The notes under the pieces are model-generated. The model was not told where the DNA came from. It did no database searches and was given only the letters and a program-made list of their open reading frames with translations. Position numbers and translations under genes: made by a program. This document shows, one piece after another, positions 48,623 to 57,448 of a DNA stretch of 64,000 bases (positions are counted from its first letter, which is position 1; each line of letters begins with the position of its first letter). The stretch is from Agathobacter rectalis ATCC 33656 (GTDB taxonomy: Bacteria; Bacillota; Clostridia; Lachnospirales; Lachnospiraceae), in NCBI RefSeq assembly GCF_000020605.1, contig NC_012781.1:243501-307500 (forward strand), given 5' to 3'.

Positions 48623-49555
48623 ATGTCAAACATTTATCAGGGAACATTAGGACTTATTGGAAATACACCGCTCGTAGAGCTTACACACGTAGAGAAGGCA
48701 TACGGACTTGAGGCAAGACTTCTTGCAAAGCTTGAGTACTTCAACCCGGCAGGATCAGTAAAGGATAGAATCGCAAAAGAGATGATCGAGCAGGCAGAGA
48801 GAGACGGAAAGCTCAAGCCGGGCTCAACAATTATCGAGCCAACATCAGGAAATACAGGAATCGGACTTGCAGCAATCGCAGCAGCAAAGGGATATAAGAT
48901 TATCATCGTTCTTCCTGAGACAATGTCCATCGAGAGAAGAAACATCATCAAGGCATATGGCGCAGAGCTCGTGCTTTCAGACGGTACAAAGGGTATGAAG
49001 GGAGCCATCGCCAAGGCAGAGGAGCTTCATGAGCAGATTCCTGATAGCTTCATTCCGGAGCAGTTTGAGAACCCTGCAAACCCGGAGGCACACAGAAAGA
49101 CAACAGGTCCTGAGATCTGGAACGATACAGACGGACAGGTAGATGCATTCGTAGCCGGAGTCGGAACAGGCGGAACAATCACAGGAACAGGTGAGTACTT
49201 AAAGAGCAAGAACCCTGATGTAAAGATTGTCGCTGTAGAGCCTGAGACATCAGCAGTGCTTTCAACAGGAAAAGCCGGAGCACACAAGATTCAGGGAATC
49301 GGAGCAGGCTTCGTACCAAACACATTAAATACAGAGGTATATGATGAGATTATCCCTGTATCAAATGAGGCATCATTTGAGTACGGAAAGATTATCGCAA
49401 AAGAGGAGGGTGTACTTGTAGGTATTTCTTCAGGAGCAGCTCTCTATGCAGCAATCGAGGTAGCCAAGAGACCGGAGTTCAAGGGCAAGACAGTAGTAGC
49501 ACTTCTTCCTGACAGCGGAGACAGATATTACTCAACTGATCTTTTCAAAGATTAA
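48623..49555 (+). CDS. cysK: Cysteine synthase A (O-acetylserine sulfhydrylase)
   Basis: 310 residues, PLP enzyme making cysteine from O-acetylserine and sulfide. Schiff-base lysine in [15 protein letters not shown], substrate loop [13 protein letters not shown], phosphate loop [17 protein letters not shown]-terminal [18 protein letters not shown] precedes the ATG. Cysteine feeds the IscS desulfurase encoded 6 kb upstream. No serine acetyltransferase gene is linked. Followed by a clear terminator. Confidence 0.96.
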   Translation: MSNIYQGTLGLIGNTPLVELTHVEKAYGLEARLLAKLEYFNPAGSVKDRIAKEMIEQAERDGKLKPGSTIIEPTSGNTGIGLAAIAAAKGYKIIIVLPETMSIERRNIIKAYGAELVLSDGTKGMKGAIAKAEELHEQIPDSFIPEQFENPANPEAHRKTTGPEIWNDTDGQVDAFVAGVGTGGTITGTGEYLKSKNPDVKIVAVEPETSAVLSTGKAGAHKIQGIGAGFVPNTLNTEVYDEIIPVSNEASFEYGKIIAKEEGVLVGISSGAALYAAIEVAKRPEFKGKTVVALLPDSGDRYYSTDLFKD

Positions 49556-49580
49556 TAAAGTATATTATGATAGCGAATAA

Positions 49581-49602
49581 GACACCCCTGCGGTGTCTTT
49601 TT
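49581..49602 (+). terminator. cysK terminator
   Basis: GACACC (49581-49586) and GGTGTC (49592-49597) around CCTGC, then TTTTTG. Confidence 0.85.
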
Positions 49603-49710
49603 GCATATAATTCAATTGATTCTTTAAATACCATAAACTTTTCCTTTGTTTTTGGATTCTCGGGTTACTATTTACCTTTACATTTTTGGGTTTTGGAGTT
49701 ATGAATATTT

Positions 49711-49767
49711 AGGGATAATATATTAGTTATATCTTGATAAAAATGCCAAAAAGGGATAATATATTAG
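49711..49767 (+). promoter_or_regulatory. Two identical 16-bp direct repeats upstream of hipB
   Basis: AGGGATAATATATTAG occurs at 49711-49726 and 49752-49767, 41 bases apart, the second ending one base before the hipB start codon. Each contains the palindrome TAATATATTA. They are probably operators for the HTH protein; there is no separate ribosome binding site, so initiation may be near-leaderless. Confidence 0.75.
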
Positions 49768-49768
49768 C

Positions 49769-50050
49769 ATGATTAACTTATATCAAAAAACATGGACAGA
49801 AATAAATAACGACATTGCACAAAAAATAGTACGCTTGCGCAAAAGAAAGAAAATCACTCAAAAGCAATTAGCTGCAAGGTCAGGTGTAAGTCTTGGTTCA
49901 CTTAAGCGATTTGAGCAGAGCGGCGAGATATCCCTGCAATCTTTGACCAAAATTGCTATAGCTCTTGATGTGGAGAACGAACTTGAAGACTTGTTTAATA
50001 ATGTGCCTTTTGCGTCTATCGAGGAGGTAATTAATGAACAGACTAAATAA
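49769..50050 (+). CDS. HipB-like XRE antitoxin/repressor
   Basis: 93 residues with an HTH (IVRLRKRKKITQKQLAARSGVSLGSLKRFEQSGEISLQSLTKIAIAL, residues about 20-65) followed by an acidic tail. Overlaps the next gene by 17 bases, as in hipBA operons. It would bind the direct repeats upstream and the HipA-like protein. The partner is damaged, so it may now be a stand-alone repressor. Confidence 0.85.
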   Translation: MINLYQKTWTEINNDIAQKIVRLRKRKKITQKQLAARSGVSLGSLKRFEQSGEISLQSLTKIAIALDVENELEDLFNNVPFASIEEVINEQTK

Positions 50051-50618
50051 GCTGGAAGTCTTTTATCATGAAAGACTCGTCGGAACGATTGCTTTGTACC
50101 AAAATCGTCTGGCTGCGTTTGAGTATGACAGTAACTGGCTGGCAAATGGATTTTCCATAAGCCCTTTTCCACTGCCTTTGGAGAAAAAAGTTTTTATACC
50201 AAAGATAGATCCGTTTGAGGGACTTTTAGAAACATCTCACAGAATACCAAATCTCGATTATGATATTCTGATGCAGCTTACACTCCAGCTTACCAAATCT
50301 ATGGAAGAGTGTGAAAAATTGTATAGACTTATGTGCTTTAATGTGTATGCGCATAACAGGGATGACCATTCGAAGAATTTTACTTATCTGTATGATGAAG
50401 ATGAATGTAGCTGGAAATTGTCACCGGCGTATGACCTCACCTACAGTAATTCAATCGGTGGAGAGCATGCTACCACGGTAAATGGAAATGGTGTAAATCC
50501 GGAACTGGATGATATTCTCGCGGTTGCCAAAAAAATTGGATTAAATATGACAATGGCAAGGAAAACCGCACTGAATATAAGAGATTGTGTTAGTGAAATG
50601 CTTGGGGAGTATCTATAG
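50034..50618 (+). pseudogene. HipA-like kinase with a large in-frame internal deletion
   Basis: 194 residues. Residues 1-65 match the HipA N-terminal domain (LEVFYHERLVGTIALYQNRLAAFEYDSNWLANGFSISPFPLPL). Then, after FEGLL, the sequence jumps to the C-terminal lobe (LDYDILMQLTLQLTKSMEECEKLYRLMCFNVYAHNRDDHSKNFTYL). The catalytic HNRDDHSKN and metal SPAYDLT motifs survive, but the ATP-binding P-loop and the lysine-bearing N-lobe, roughly 150-200 residues, are absent. The frame is intact, so a shortened protein may still be made, but it should not phosphorylate. Normal HipA proteins have about 370-440 residues. Confidence 0.8.
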
Positions 50619-50645
50619 TGCAGTGATAATATGTTATCACCTATA

Positions 50646-50700
50646 AATACCCAGTTTCCGTTATAACTATATTTTATAATGGAAACTGGGTATTTTTTAT
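50646..50700. terminator. Bidirectional terminator between hipA-like and radical SAM genes
   Basis: AATACCCAGTTTCC (50646-50659) pairs with GGAAACTGGGTATT (50681-50694), followed by T-run on the right and flanked by A on the left; serves the two convergent genes. Confidence 0.9.
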
Positions 50701-50709
50701 ACTCTATTC

Positions 50710-51309
50710 TTAATTCGAAAAATGACGTATCTTCAGATGAATACCCCTCTCATCAGCAATCTGCTGACAGGTTTTTATATCCTCCTCAGGGAGCACATCC
50801 ACGATAGAAAGCTGTGTATGCTTGATCATGCGGTTGCATTCCTCAGCAAAATCCAGCATAGCCTCATAAGCATTGTCAAAGGTTGGTCTTGTGACCTTAT
50901 TGTATTCCTCGGCATTTGCAGCATTCAAGCTGATGGAAACCGAATCAATATACTCAGCAAGCTCCGGCACGATATCTCTTCCGTGATAGAGATTTCCTAG
51001 TCCGTTAGTGTTTACGCGGATAGGAAGCTTATACTTTTCCTTCACATATTTAGCTGTTTTCTCAAGGATATCCAGCGCGCAGGTTGGTTCACCGTAGCCG
51101 CAGAAGACGAATTCCTCATATCCTGTAAAATCAAAAGCATCAATTGCGGCGATTATTTCGTCGTATGTCGGATCAACTTTGTGCCAGAGCGTTGTCGCAT
51201 CGCCTATAGCGTCCTTCTGAGAGCGTATACAGAATGTACAAGCGCAGTCACATTTATTTGTGATATTTGCATAAACCTCGTTTTTGTATGTATAGATTAT
51301 ATCAGCCAT
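50710..51309 (-). CDS. Radical SAM protein, TatD-associated type
   Basis: 199 residues. The radical SAM CxxxCxxC motif is CDCACTFCIRS (cysteines coordinate the 4Fe-4S cluster) near residues 19-29, followed by FVFCGYGEPT (GGE-like SAM-binding motif) and RVNTNGLGNLYHG. It resembles the TIGR04038 family, short radical SAM enzymes often encoded beside a TatD-type nuclease; there is no tatD gene here. Its first base overlaps the stop of the ECF S-component gene (shared base at 51309), so they are co-transcribed. Substrate unknown. Confidence 0.88.
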   Translation of the reverse strand: MADIIYTYKNEVYANITNKCDCACTFCIRSQKDAIGDATTLWHKVDPTYDEIIAAIDAFDFTGYEEFVFCGYGEPTCALDILEKTAKYVKEKYKLPIRVNTNGLGNLYHGRDIVPELAEYIDSVSISLNAANAEEYNKVTRPTFDNAYEAMLDFAEECNRMIKHTQLSIVDVLPEEDIKTCQQIADERGIHLKIRHFSN

Positions 51310-51854
51310 TATTTAGTCTCCTCCAATGTGAAAAATCTTCTCTTGAATCCGATTTTATCGAGCACCAGTCCAAGAATAACAAATATTATAGCACTTCCGC
51401 CGCTTTGTATACAGCTTCCCGGAACAGAAACCGGAATTATTGCGATGAGACCGGTGAAGGCCTGCTTTGTGAAACCATATGTGATAAATGCCTCTGCAAT
51501 GGCATAGCCGGTTGCGGAAATTGCGAAAGCTATGATTGTCGATACTACATTTCTCACGGTCACAATTTTATCTGATTTGTTGGTAAACGGGATGGATATG
51601 AGTGCCTTTATGATGATTGTTGCAGGCGCCCAGATAGGTGCGGTCAGCAAATCTGCCATGCCACCGCCGATAGCTGCGGCTGTCATTGCATACGGCCATG
51701 GAAGGAGGCACGCTGCGATATAGATAAGGCTATCGCCAAAATGAATATATCCGCCATTCTGTCCAACCGGAATGTGGCATATATATGCTGTAAAAATAGT
51801 AATCATGGCTGCCATGAGGGCAGTAAATGTGAGTTTTTTAACCTGTGAGTTCAT
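51309..51854 (-). CDS. ECF transporter S component (TIGR04002-like)
   Basis: 181 residues, about five to six membrane helices. Starts MNSQVKKLTFTALMAAMITIFTAYICHIPVGQNGGYIHFGDSLIYIAACLLPWPYAMTAAAIGGGMADLL, characteristic of ECF S components. It overlaps the radical SAM gene and lies 100 bases downstream of a pyridoxine/pyridoxamine kinase gene on the same strand, which hints that it imports a B6 vitamer or a related pyrimidine; this is inference from position. The EcfA/T module is not in the window. Confidence 0.85.
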   Translation of the reverse strand: MNSQVKKLTFTALMAAMITIFTAYICHIPVGQNGGYIHFGDSLIYIAACLLPWPYAMTAAAIGGGMADLLTAPIWAPATIIIKALISIPFTNKSDKIVTVRNVVSTIIAFAISATGYAIAEAFITYGFTKQAFTGLIAIIPVSVPGSCIQSGGSAIIFVILGLVLDKIGFKRRFFTLEETK

Positions 51855-51953
51855 AAAAATATGTTCTCCTTTGTTTTGTGTTAAGCCTAACTTAAGAGGT
51901 CAACTGACAATTCGAAAAATTTTCTGCAAAGGGTGATAAGAATCACATAAACA

Positions 51954-52802
51954 TCACATCAGCTCCCGCAAAAACTTCTCGAAATTCACTCCGTCATTCG
52001 GTGCGGTGTCATCATTCATGGTATCTGCGATGCTGTCATACAGGAATTTTCCGGCGCGCTCAGCGGCCTCCTCTGTGGAAAATCCGTTCAGCCTGCTTCC
52101 GCATATAACAGATGCAAACAGATCGCCGGTGCCGGAAAAGCTCACGTCGAAAAAGTGTGATCTGTGGGTTGTAGTACCGTTTGCGGTAGTCACGAGATTG
52201 TAGATAAAGGGCGACTTATCATCCCTGCATTTGATACCGGTGATGATTACATCCTGATTTTTGCCGGACAGACATCGCAGCTTCTCACTTATCTCTGCTG
52301 CAATCGGCAGGAGCACATCCTTTCTCGTGTCGCTGTATACCTTTTCAATATCATAGTCTGCCAAAAGGCATGCCTCGGTCAGATTTGGTGTGATGACATC
52401 GGCCTTCCTGGAAAGAGCCTTCATGCCATCCAAAAGAGCGGCAGAGTATATGCCGTAGGTTCTGCCGTCATCGCCCATCACAGGGTCCACGAGCAGCATC
52501 GTGTTTTTCTCATAAAATACATCCAAAAAATCCATAAAAAGCTCAATCTGCTTTGAGCCTGTCATGAAACCGCTGTAAATGCCGTCAAAATGGGCATTAT
52601 TTTTCTGCCAGTTGTCGATGTAGTCCTTAATCATGGCTGTCAGGTCTGTGCATTTATGATATTCATATCCTGTCTGGTTTGTCAGCACTGCTGATGCCAT
52701 GGGACAGCACTGTACGCCCTGCGCGGACAGTACTGGAATTGCGGCGGTCAGAGAGCATTTTCCAAAGCCGGACAAATCGTTAAAAACGGCTGCTTTCTTC
52801 AT
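51954..52802 (-). CDS. Pyridoxamine/pyridoxal kinase
   Basis: 282 residues of the ribokinase-like PdxY/ThiD group. Seen: MKKAAVFNDLSGFGKCSLTAAIPVLSAQG (substrate loop), LLVDPVMGDDGRTY (Asp and metal), VITPNLTEACLLAD, and VSFSGTGDLFASVI (anion hole GTGD with the base Asp). It phosphorylates B6 vitamers to feed PLP enzymes such as IscS and CysK in this window. ATG at 52802 has GGAGG directly upstream; the longer frame to 52853 lacks a site. Followed on the same strand by the ECF S and radical SAM genes. Confidence 0.9.
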   Translation of the reverse strand: MKKAAVFNDLSGFGKCSLTAAIPVLSAQGVQCCPMASAVLTNQTGYEYHKCTDLTAMIKDYIDNWQKNNAHFDGIYSGFMTGSKQIELFMDFLDVFYEKNTMLLVDPVMGDDGRTYGIYSAALLDGMKALSRKADVITPNLTEACLLADYDIEKVYSDTRKDVLLPIAAEISEKLRCLSGKNQDVIITGIKCRDDKSPFIYNLVTTANGTTTHRSHFFDVSFSGTGDLFASVICGSRLNGFSTEEAAERAGKFLYDSIADTMNDDTAPNDGVNFEKFLRELM

Positions 52803-53070
52803 ATATCCTCCAAATTTTTTGGCTGAATTTTTTATGTTCATTTGCGGCGACATTTACTCCCACTAGGCTAAGAAATTATGAAAGCGTATGTTACATGTGA
52901 ATGTCGCACCACAAATGTACAGTTGTAGGCCAATATAGGATAAGTATACATGCGTCTGACCATATTTCTATGACCAGAAAGATAAAAAAATAAATGCCAG
53001 ATAAAATGTTTTTGAAAAAGAACGCTGTCTGTGATATTATAGATGTGTATGTAAATACGGAGGTAAAAGC
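52803..53070. other. Intergenic region between divergent pdx kinase and CarD-like genes
   Basis: 268 bases with no gene. It should contain both divergent promoters; TATTAT (53036-53041) is a possible -10 box for the rightward gene. I see no riboswitch core or strong repeat. Confidence 0.4.
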
Positions 53071-53361
53071 ATGTTTCAAAAGAAACAGATTATATATAGT
53101 GAAACCCTTGGCGTATGCGTGGTTGACAACATAGTATCGCTTGCGGCATCTAAGAGAGAAAAGGCGGTGCCGTACTATGTGCTTAAGCCTGTGTTTGAGG
53201 ACAAGGTGTCATATATACCGGTAGAGCATCACCGGGTGGTACTGCGTGATATGTTCACCAGAGAAGAAGCTCTAAAGCTTAAGGAAACTGAGCAGTATAA
53301 GAATGATAAGCACCTTAGGCAGGCAGTTGACTATGTACTGGACAAGGTGGCTATAAAATAA
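53071..53361 (+). CDS. Short CarD/TRCF RNA polymerase-interacting-domain-like protein
   Basis: 96 residues. MFQKKQIIYSETLGVCVVDNIVSLA ... PYYVLKPVFEDKVSYIPVEHHRVVLRDM follows the CarD/TRCF-RID beta-barrel pattern (start-of-frame 'G..V.Y...GVC.V..I', then 'YY.L.P......IPV'). Full CarD proteins have an extra helical DNA-binding domain of about 90 residues, which is absent here, leaving a short helix (FTREEALKLKETEQYKN). It may bind RNA polymerase beta. First gene of a row with two small conserved genes and pfkA. Confidence 0.75.
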   Translation: MFQKKQIIYSETLGVCVVDNIVSLAASKREKAVPYYVLKPVFEDKVSYIPVEHHRVVLRDMFTREEALKLKETEQYKNDKHLRQAVDYVLDKVAIK

Positions 53362-53387
53362 AATTACAACAAGGAGGACAGGATTAC

Positions 53388-53672
53388 ATGGGACAGCAGC
53401 ATGCAATACACAAATTTGTGCTGGGAACCAAGGACTTCGATGATAAGCAGTCAGAGTTCATGTACGATAAAGGCTGGTACAGCATCACAGATATAGTAGG
53501 TGAGGAGAAAAATATCATCTACAAGTCAAGAAATGCCCAGGAGGCATATCTTAAGTGGAATATCTATATCGGCAGGAAAAAGGAACGCCTCACACCTGAG
53601 GAGAGGAAGAGGCAGCGTGAAGAACGCTATGAGAAAAAGAGAGAACAAAACAGAGAGCACCACAGGATATAG
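53388..53672 (+). CDS. Small charged protein of unknown function
   Basis: 94 residues. Folded-looking first 65 residues (HKFVLGTKDFDDKQSEFMYDKGWYSITDIVGEEKNIIYKSRNAQEAYLKWNIY) then a strongly basic/acidic tail (KKERLTPEERKRQREERYEKKREQNREHHRI). AAGGAGG before the ATG shows it is translated. Not recognised; it sits between the CarD-like and YesL genes in a tightly spaced row. Confidence 0.7.
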   Translation: MGQQHAIHKFVLGTKDFDDKQSEFMYDKGWYSITDIVGEEKNIIYKSRNAQEAYLKWNIYIGRKKERLTPEERKRQREERYEKKREQNREHHRI

Positions 53673-53681
53673 GAGGGCATT

Positions 53682-54332
53682 ATGGGCATTTTCAACATAG
53701 ACAACAAATTTTTCAGAGCATTAAACAAACTGGTAGATATGGTTATTTTGAGCTTTTGCTGGATCATATCATGCATACCTGTTTTTACAATAGGAGCGGC
53801 ATCCACAGCACTTTACGATACATCGCGCCGTGTCATCCATCACGATGAGGGCTATGTGTGGAGAGGCTACTGGCATGCGTTTAAGGTAAATTTCAAGCAG
53901 GCCACCAAGGCATGGCTGGTACAGCTTATAATACTTATCGTGCTTTTGGGAGATATTTATATTACGTGGTCAGGTCTTAAGACAGGCAATCAGTGGGGAA
54001 CCTTCTCCATCGTGTTCATCATAATGGCACTTATTGCCGCAGCCTGGGCCATATACACATCAGCGTATATTTCACGATTTGAGCAGGTCACAAAGATAAC
54101 CCTTAAGAATACAATACTCATTCTTATCGCCAACCTGCCGTGGACATTATTGGTCATAGTGATACTTGTGGTATCACTTATACTTGCATGGATTATTATT
54201 CCACTCATTTTCATACTTCCTGTCGGCGCAGCACTCACCTATGAGTTTATTTTTGAGCGTATTTTCAGAAAGCTCATGAATGAGGAGGATAGGCTCCGCG
54301 AGGAGGAGAAGGATAAGGAGTACAGGGATTAG
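53682..54332 (+). CDS. YesL-family (DUF624) membrane protein
   Basis: 216 residues with about five membrane helices. The DUF624 start is present: FFRALNKLVDMVILSFCWIISCIPVFTIGAASTALYDTSRRVIHHDEGYVWRGYWHAFKVNFKQATKAWL. YesL proteins are found beside sugar transporters and regulators in Firmicutes; their function is unknown. GGAGG precedes the ATG. Acidic/basic cytosolic tail (NEEDRLREEEKDKEYRD). Confidence 0.88.
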   Translation: MGIFNIDNKFFRALNKLVDMVILSFCWIISCIPVFTIGAASTALYDTSRRVIHHDEGYVWRGYWHAFKVNFKQATKAWLVQLIILIVLLGDIYITWSGLKTGNQWGTFSIVFIIMALIAAAWAIYTSAYISRFEQVTKITLKNTILILIANLPWTLLVIVILVVSLILAWIIIPLIFILPVGAALTYEFIFERIFRKLMNEEDRLREEEKDKEYRD

Positions 54333-54376
54333 CATAATAAAAGACAATCATAATAATGCATAAGGAGGAAGCAGCA

Positions 54377-55450
54377 ATGAAGAAAATTGGAATGCTTACC
54401 AGCGGAGGAGACTGCCAGGCACTTAACGCAGCCATGAGAGGTGTGGTAAAGGCGCTGGCACACAATATCGACGAGCTTGAGATTTACGGCTTTGAGAACG
54501 GGTACAAGGGACTCATATATGAGAACTACAGAATACTCACATCAAAGGATTTTTCGGGCATCCTGACAAAGGGCGGCACAATACTCGGCTCATCAAGACA
54601 GCCTTTTAAGCTTATGAGAGTGCCGGATGAGAACGGACTGGACAAGGTTGCAGCCATGAAAAACACATACAAGAAGCTTGGTCTTGACTGTCTCGTTATT
54701 CTGGGCGGAAACGGCACACAAAAGACAGCCAATCTTCTCAGGGAAGAGGGACTTAATATCATTCATCTGCCAAAGACAATCGACAATGATATCTACGGCA
54801 CAGATGTGACCTTTGGCTTCCAGAGCGCGATCAATATAGCTACAGATGCAATCGACTGCATCCACACCACAGCAGCATCCCACAACCGTGTATTTATCGT
54901 TGAGGTTATGGGCCACAAGGTAGGCTGGCTCACACTGTACGCAGGTGTTGCGGGCGGTGCAGACATCATTCTGCTTCCTGAGATACCATACGATATTGAC
55001 AAGGTCGTAGATGCCATCCACAAGAGAACAAAGGAGGGCAAGGGCTTTACCATTCTTGCAGTAGCAGAGGGAGCCATCTCCAAGGAGGATGCAGCCCTTT
55101 CCAAAAAGGAATACAGGAAGAAGCTTGCAAAGAGCAAATACCCGTCAGTATCATACGAGGTTGCAGACCGCATCAGCGAAAGACTCGGTCTTGAGGTCAG
55201 AGTGGCAGTTCCGGGACATACACAGCGAGGCGGCAGCCCATGTCCTTACGACAGAGTGCTTTGTACACGTCTTGGCTCAGCAGCAGCAAAGGCCATCATG
55301 GATGAGGATTACGGCTGCATGATAGCCATGGTAAACGGACAGACAAAGAGGGTTCCGCTTGCCGACGTAGCAGGAAAGCTTAAGACTGTAGATCCAAAGA
55401 GCCAGATGATCAAGGAAGCAAAGCGCACCGGCATCTGCTTCGGAGATTAA
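54377..55450 (+). CDS. pfkA: 6-Phosphofructokinase
   Basis: 357 residues, phosphorylating fructose-6-phosphate to the 1,6-bisphosphate in glycolysis. Seen: IGMLTSGGDCQALNAAMRG, LGGNGTQKTANLL, the PKTIDNDI catalytic segment, EVMGHKVGWLTLYAG and PGHTQRGGSPCPYDR. Two positions differ from E. coli PfkA: the GGDGS loop is GGNGT (Asp103 to Asn) and PGTIDND is PKTIDND (Gly124 to Lys). Lys124 is typical of pyrophosphate-using and mixed-type enzymes, Gly104 of ATP-using ones, so donor preference is open. ATG at 54377 has AAGGAGG upstream. Confidence 0.93.
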   Translation: MKKIGMLTSGGDCQALNAAMRGVVKALAHNIDELEIYGFENGYKGLIYENYRILTSKDFSGILTKGGTILGSSRQPFKLMRVPDENGLDKVAAMKNTYKKLGLDCLVILGGNGTQKTANLLREEGLNIIHLPKTIDNDIYGTDVTFGFQSAINIATDAIDCIHTTAASHNRVFIVEVMGHKVGWLTLYAGVAGGADIILLPEIPYDIDKVVDAIHKRTKEGKGFTILAVAEGAISKEDAALSKKEYRKKLAKSKYPSVSYEVADRISERLGLEVRVAVPGHTQRGGSPCPYDRVLCTRLGSAAAKAIMDEDYGCMIAMVNGQTKRVPLADVAGKLKTVDPKSQMIKEAKRTGICFGD

Positions 55451-55484
55451 GCAGCAATATTAGATATAAGGAAGGTGAAAAGGC

Positions 55485-57056
55485 GTGTCTTATCAGGCCC
55501 TATACCGTAAGTTCCGTCCACAGGAGTTCGAGGACGTAAAGGGACAGGAACACATTGTAACAACACTGAAAAACCAGATAAAAGCTGACAGAATAGGGCA
55601 TGCCTATTTATTTTGCGGTACGAGAGGTACGGGAAAGACCACTGTGGCCAAGATATTTGCAAAGGCAGTCAACTGTGAGCACCCTGTAGACGGAAGCCCG
55701 TGCGGCGAATGTCCGTCGTGCAGGGCAATCACTGAGGGCTCATCCATGAATGTCATAGAGATAGATGCAGCGTCAAACAACGGCGTGGACAATATCAGAC
55801 AGATTCGTGAGGAGGTCACATACCGCCCGACAGAGGGCAGGTACAAGGTCTATATCATCGACGAGGTTCACATGCTTTCGGCAGGAGCCTTCAATGCACT
55901 TTTAAAAACACTCGAGGAGCCGCCGAGCTACGTTATATTTATACTGGCGACCACCGAGGCACACAAGATACCGATTACTATCCTGTCCAGATGCCAGCGC
56001 TATGATTTTCACAGGATTTCCATAGATACGATTGCATCTAGACTCAGCGATTTGATGGAACAGGAGCATGTGGAGGTTGAGGAGCGCGCCATAAGGTACG
56101 TGGCCAAGGCAGGAGACGGCTCCATGAGAGATGCGTTAAGTCTCCTTGACCAGTGCATTGCTTTCCATCTGGGAGAGAAGCTCACCTATGAAAATGTGCT
56201 CGAGGTGCTTGGAGCGGTGGACACAGAGGTGTTTTCAAGGCTCTTAAGGCGCATACTCGACGAGGATGTGACAGGCGCCATCCGCATACTGGGCGAGCTC
56301 ATAGATGAGGGCAGGGAGCTGTCGCAGCTTGTCAATGATTTCACCTGGTATATGAGGAATCTTTTGCTTTTGCAGAGCTCAGACGATATGGAGGAGGTGC
56401 TCGACATCTCCAAGGACAATCTTGAGGCACTTAAGGAAGAGGCAGCGCTTGTAAAGCCTGAGACACTCATCAGGTATATCAGGGTATTTTCCGAGTTGTC
56501 CAGCCAGGTAAAGTTTGCATCGCAAAAGCGTATTATGGTCGAGATAGCCATAATAAAGCTGTGCAGGCCGCAGATGGAAAAGAGCTATGATTCGGTGCTT
56601 GACCGCATAAACAGCATAGAGAAAAAGCTTGAAAAGGGTATACCTATAGCGGCACAGGCTGCGCAGACACAGGATATGCAGCAGGCCGCAGCAAGCGAGC
56701 CTATAGTGAAAAAGGAGCTTCCCAAAGCAATACCACAGGATATCTCAGAGCTCATGAAGCACTGGAAATCCATACTTTCGGAGATGGGAGCAACATCAAA
56801 GGTTTATCTGAACAAGGCTGTGACATCGCTGGGCAATTCATCTGACCTGATTTTAATGTTTGATGATGAGAATGCGTATGAGTATCTCTCTGAAAACCGT
56901 GCAGGCTGTATGGATACGCTGGCTTCGCTTATAGAAAAGCGTATAGGCAAAAAAGTCGAGGTGACGGTCAAGAAAAATAATTCCGCAGTCAGCGCAAAGG
57001 AAGCGGTTGTGGACTTGACAGATATGATAAATTTTGATATAGAGGAAGAAAACTAA
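55485..57056 (+). CDS. dnaX: DNA polymerase III subunit gamma/tau
   Basis: 523 residues, clamp-loader motor. MSYQALYRKFRPQEFEDVKGQEHIV start, Walker A FCGTRGTGKTTVAKIFAKAVNC, zinc cysteines C-x8-C-x2-C-x2-C (CEHPVDGSPCGECPSC), DEVHM Walker B, SRC motif LSRCQRYDFHRI. Domain III and a tau-like C-terminal part (about 370-523) follow; no frameshift site for a gamma form is evident. Start is GTG at 55485 with AAGG sites upstream. First gene of the conserved dnaX-ybaB-recR cluster. Confidence 0.96.
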   Translation: MSYQALYRKFRPQEFEDVKGQEHIVTTLKNQIKADRIGHAYLFCGTRGTGKTTVAKIFAKAVNCEHPVDGSPCGECPSCRAITEGSSMNVIEIDAASNNGVDNIRQIREEVTYRPTEGRYKVYIIDEVHMLSAGAFNALLKTLEEPPSYVIFILATTEAHKIPITILSRCQRYDFHRISIDTIASRLSDLMEQEHVEVEERAIRYVAKAGDGSMRDALSLLDQCIAFHLGEKLTYENVLEVLGAVDTEVFSRLLRRILDEDVTGAIRILGELIDEGRELSQLVNDFTWYMRNLLLLQSSDDMEEVLDISKDNLEALKEEAALVKPETLIRYIRVFSELSSQVKFASQKRIMVEIAIIKLCRPQMEKSYDSVLDRINSIEKKLEKGIPIAAQAAQTQDMQQAAASEPIVKKELPKAIPQDISELMKHWKSILSEMGATSKVYLNKAVTSLGNSSDLILMFDDENAYEYLSENRAGCMDTLASLIEKRIGKKVEVTVKKNNSAVSAKEAVVDLTDMINFDIEEEN

Positions 57057-57106
57057 GTTATAAACAGGGCTGGGATTAGCCCATCAAAAACAAGGAGGAC
57101 GCCAGA

Positions 57107-57448
57107 ATGGCAAGAAGAGGTGGATTCCCTGGAGGAATGCCGGGAAACATGAACAATCTTATGAAACAGGCGCAGAAGATGCAGCGTCAGATGGAGGAGG
57201 CTCAGAAGCAGCTTGAGGATGCTGAGGTTACAGCAAAGGCAGGCGGCGGAGCAGTCGAAGTCACTGTTTCTGGAAAAAAGGAAATCACAAAGGTCAAATT
57301 ATCTGAGGAGGTAGTGGATCCTGACGATATCGAGATGCTCGAGGATCTCATCATGGCAGCAACCAATGAGGCGCTTCGCCAGATTGATGAGCAGTCACAG
57401 GCATCTATGTCCAAAATTACCGGTGGCCTGGGTGGCGGTCTGTTTTAA
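57107..57448 (+). CDS. YbaB/EbfC nucleoid-associated DNA-binding protein
   Basis: 113 residues. Coiled-coil N-terminal segment ([51 protein letters not shown]) and [19 protein letters not shown] are the YbaB signature. A Gly-rich start ([13 protein letters not shown]) is usual in Firmicutes. Dimeric DNA binder. CAAGGAGGA precedes the ATG. Its stop overlaps the recR start (TAATG). Confidence 0.96.
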   Translation: MARRGGFPGGMPGNMNNLMKQAQKMQRQMEEAQKQLEDAEVTAKAGGGAVEVTVSGKKEITKVKLSEEVVDPDDIEMLEDLIMAATNEALRQIDEQSQASMSKITGGLGGGLF

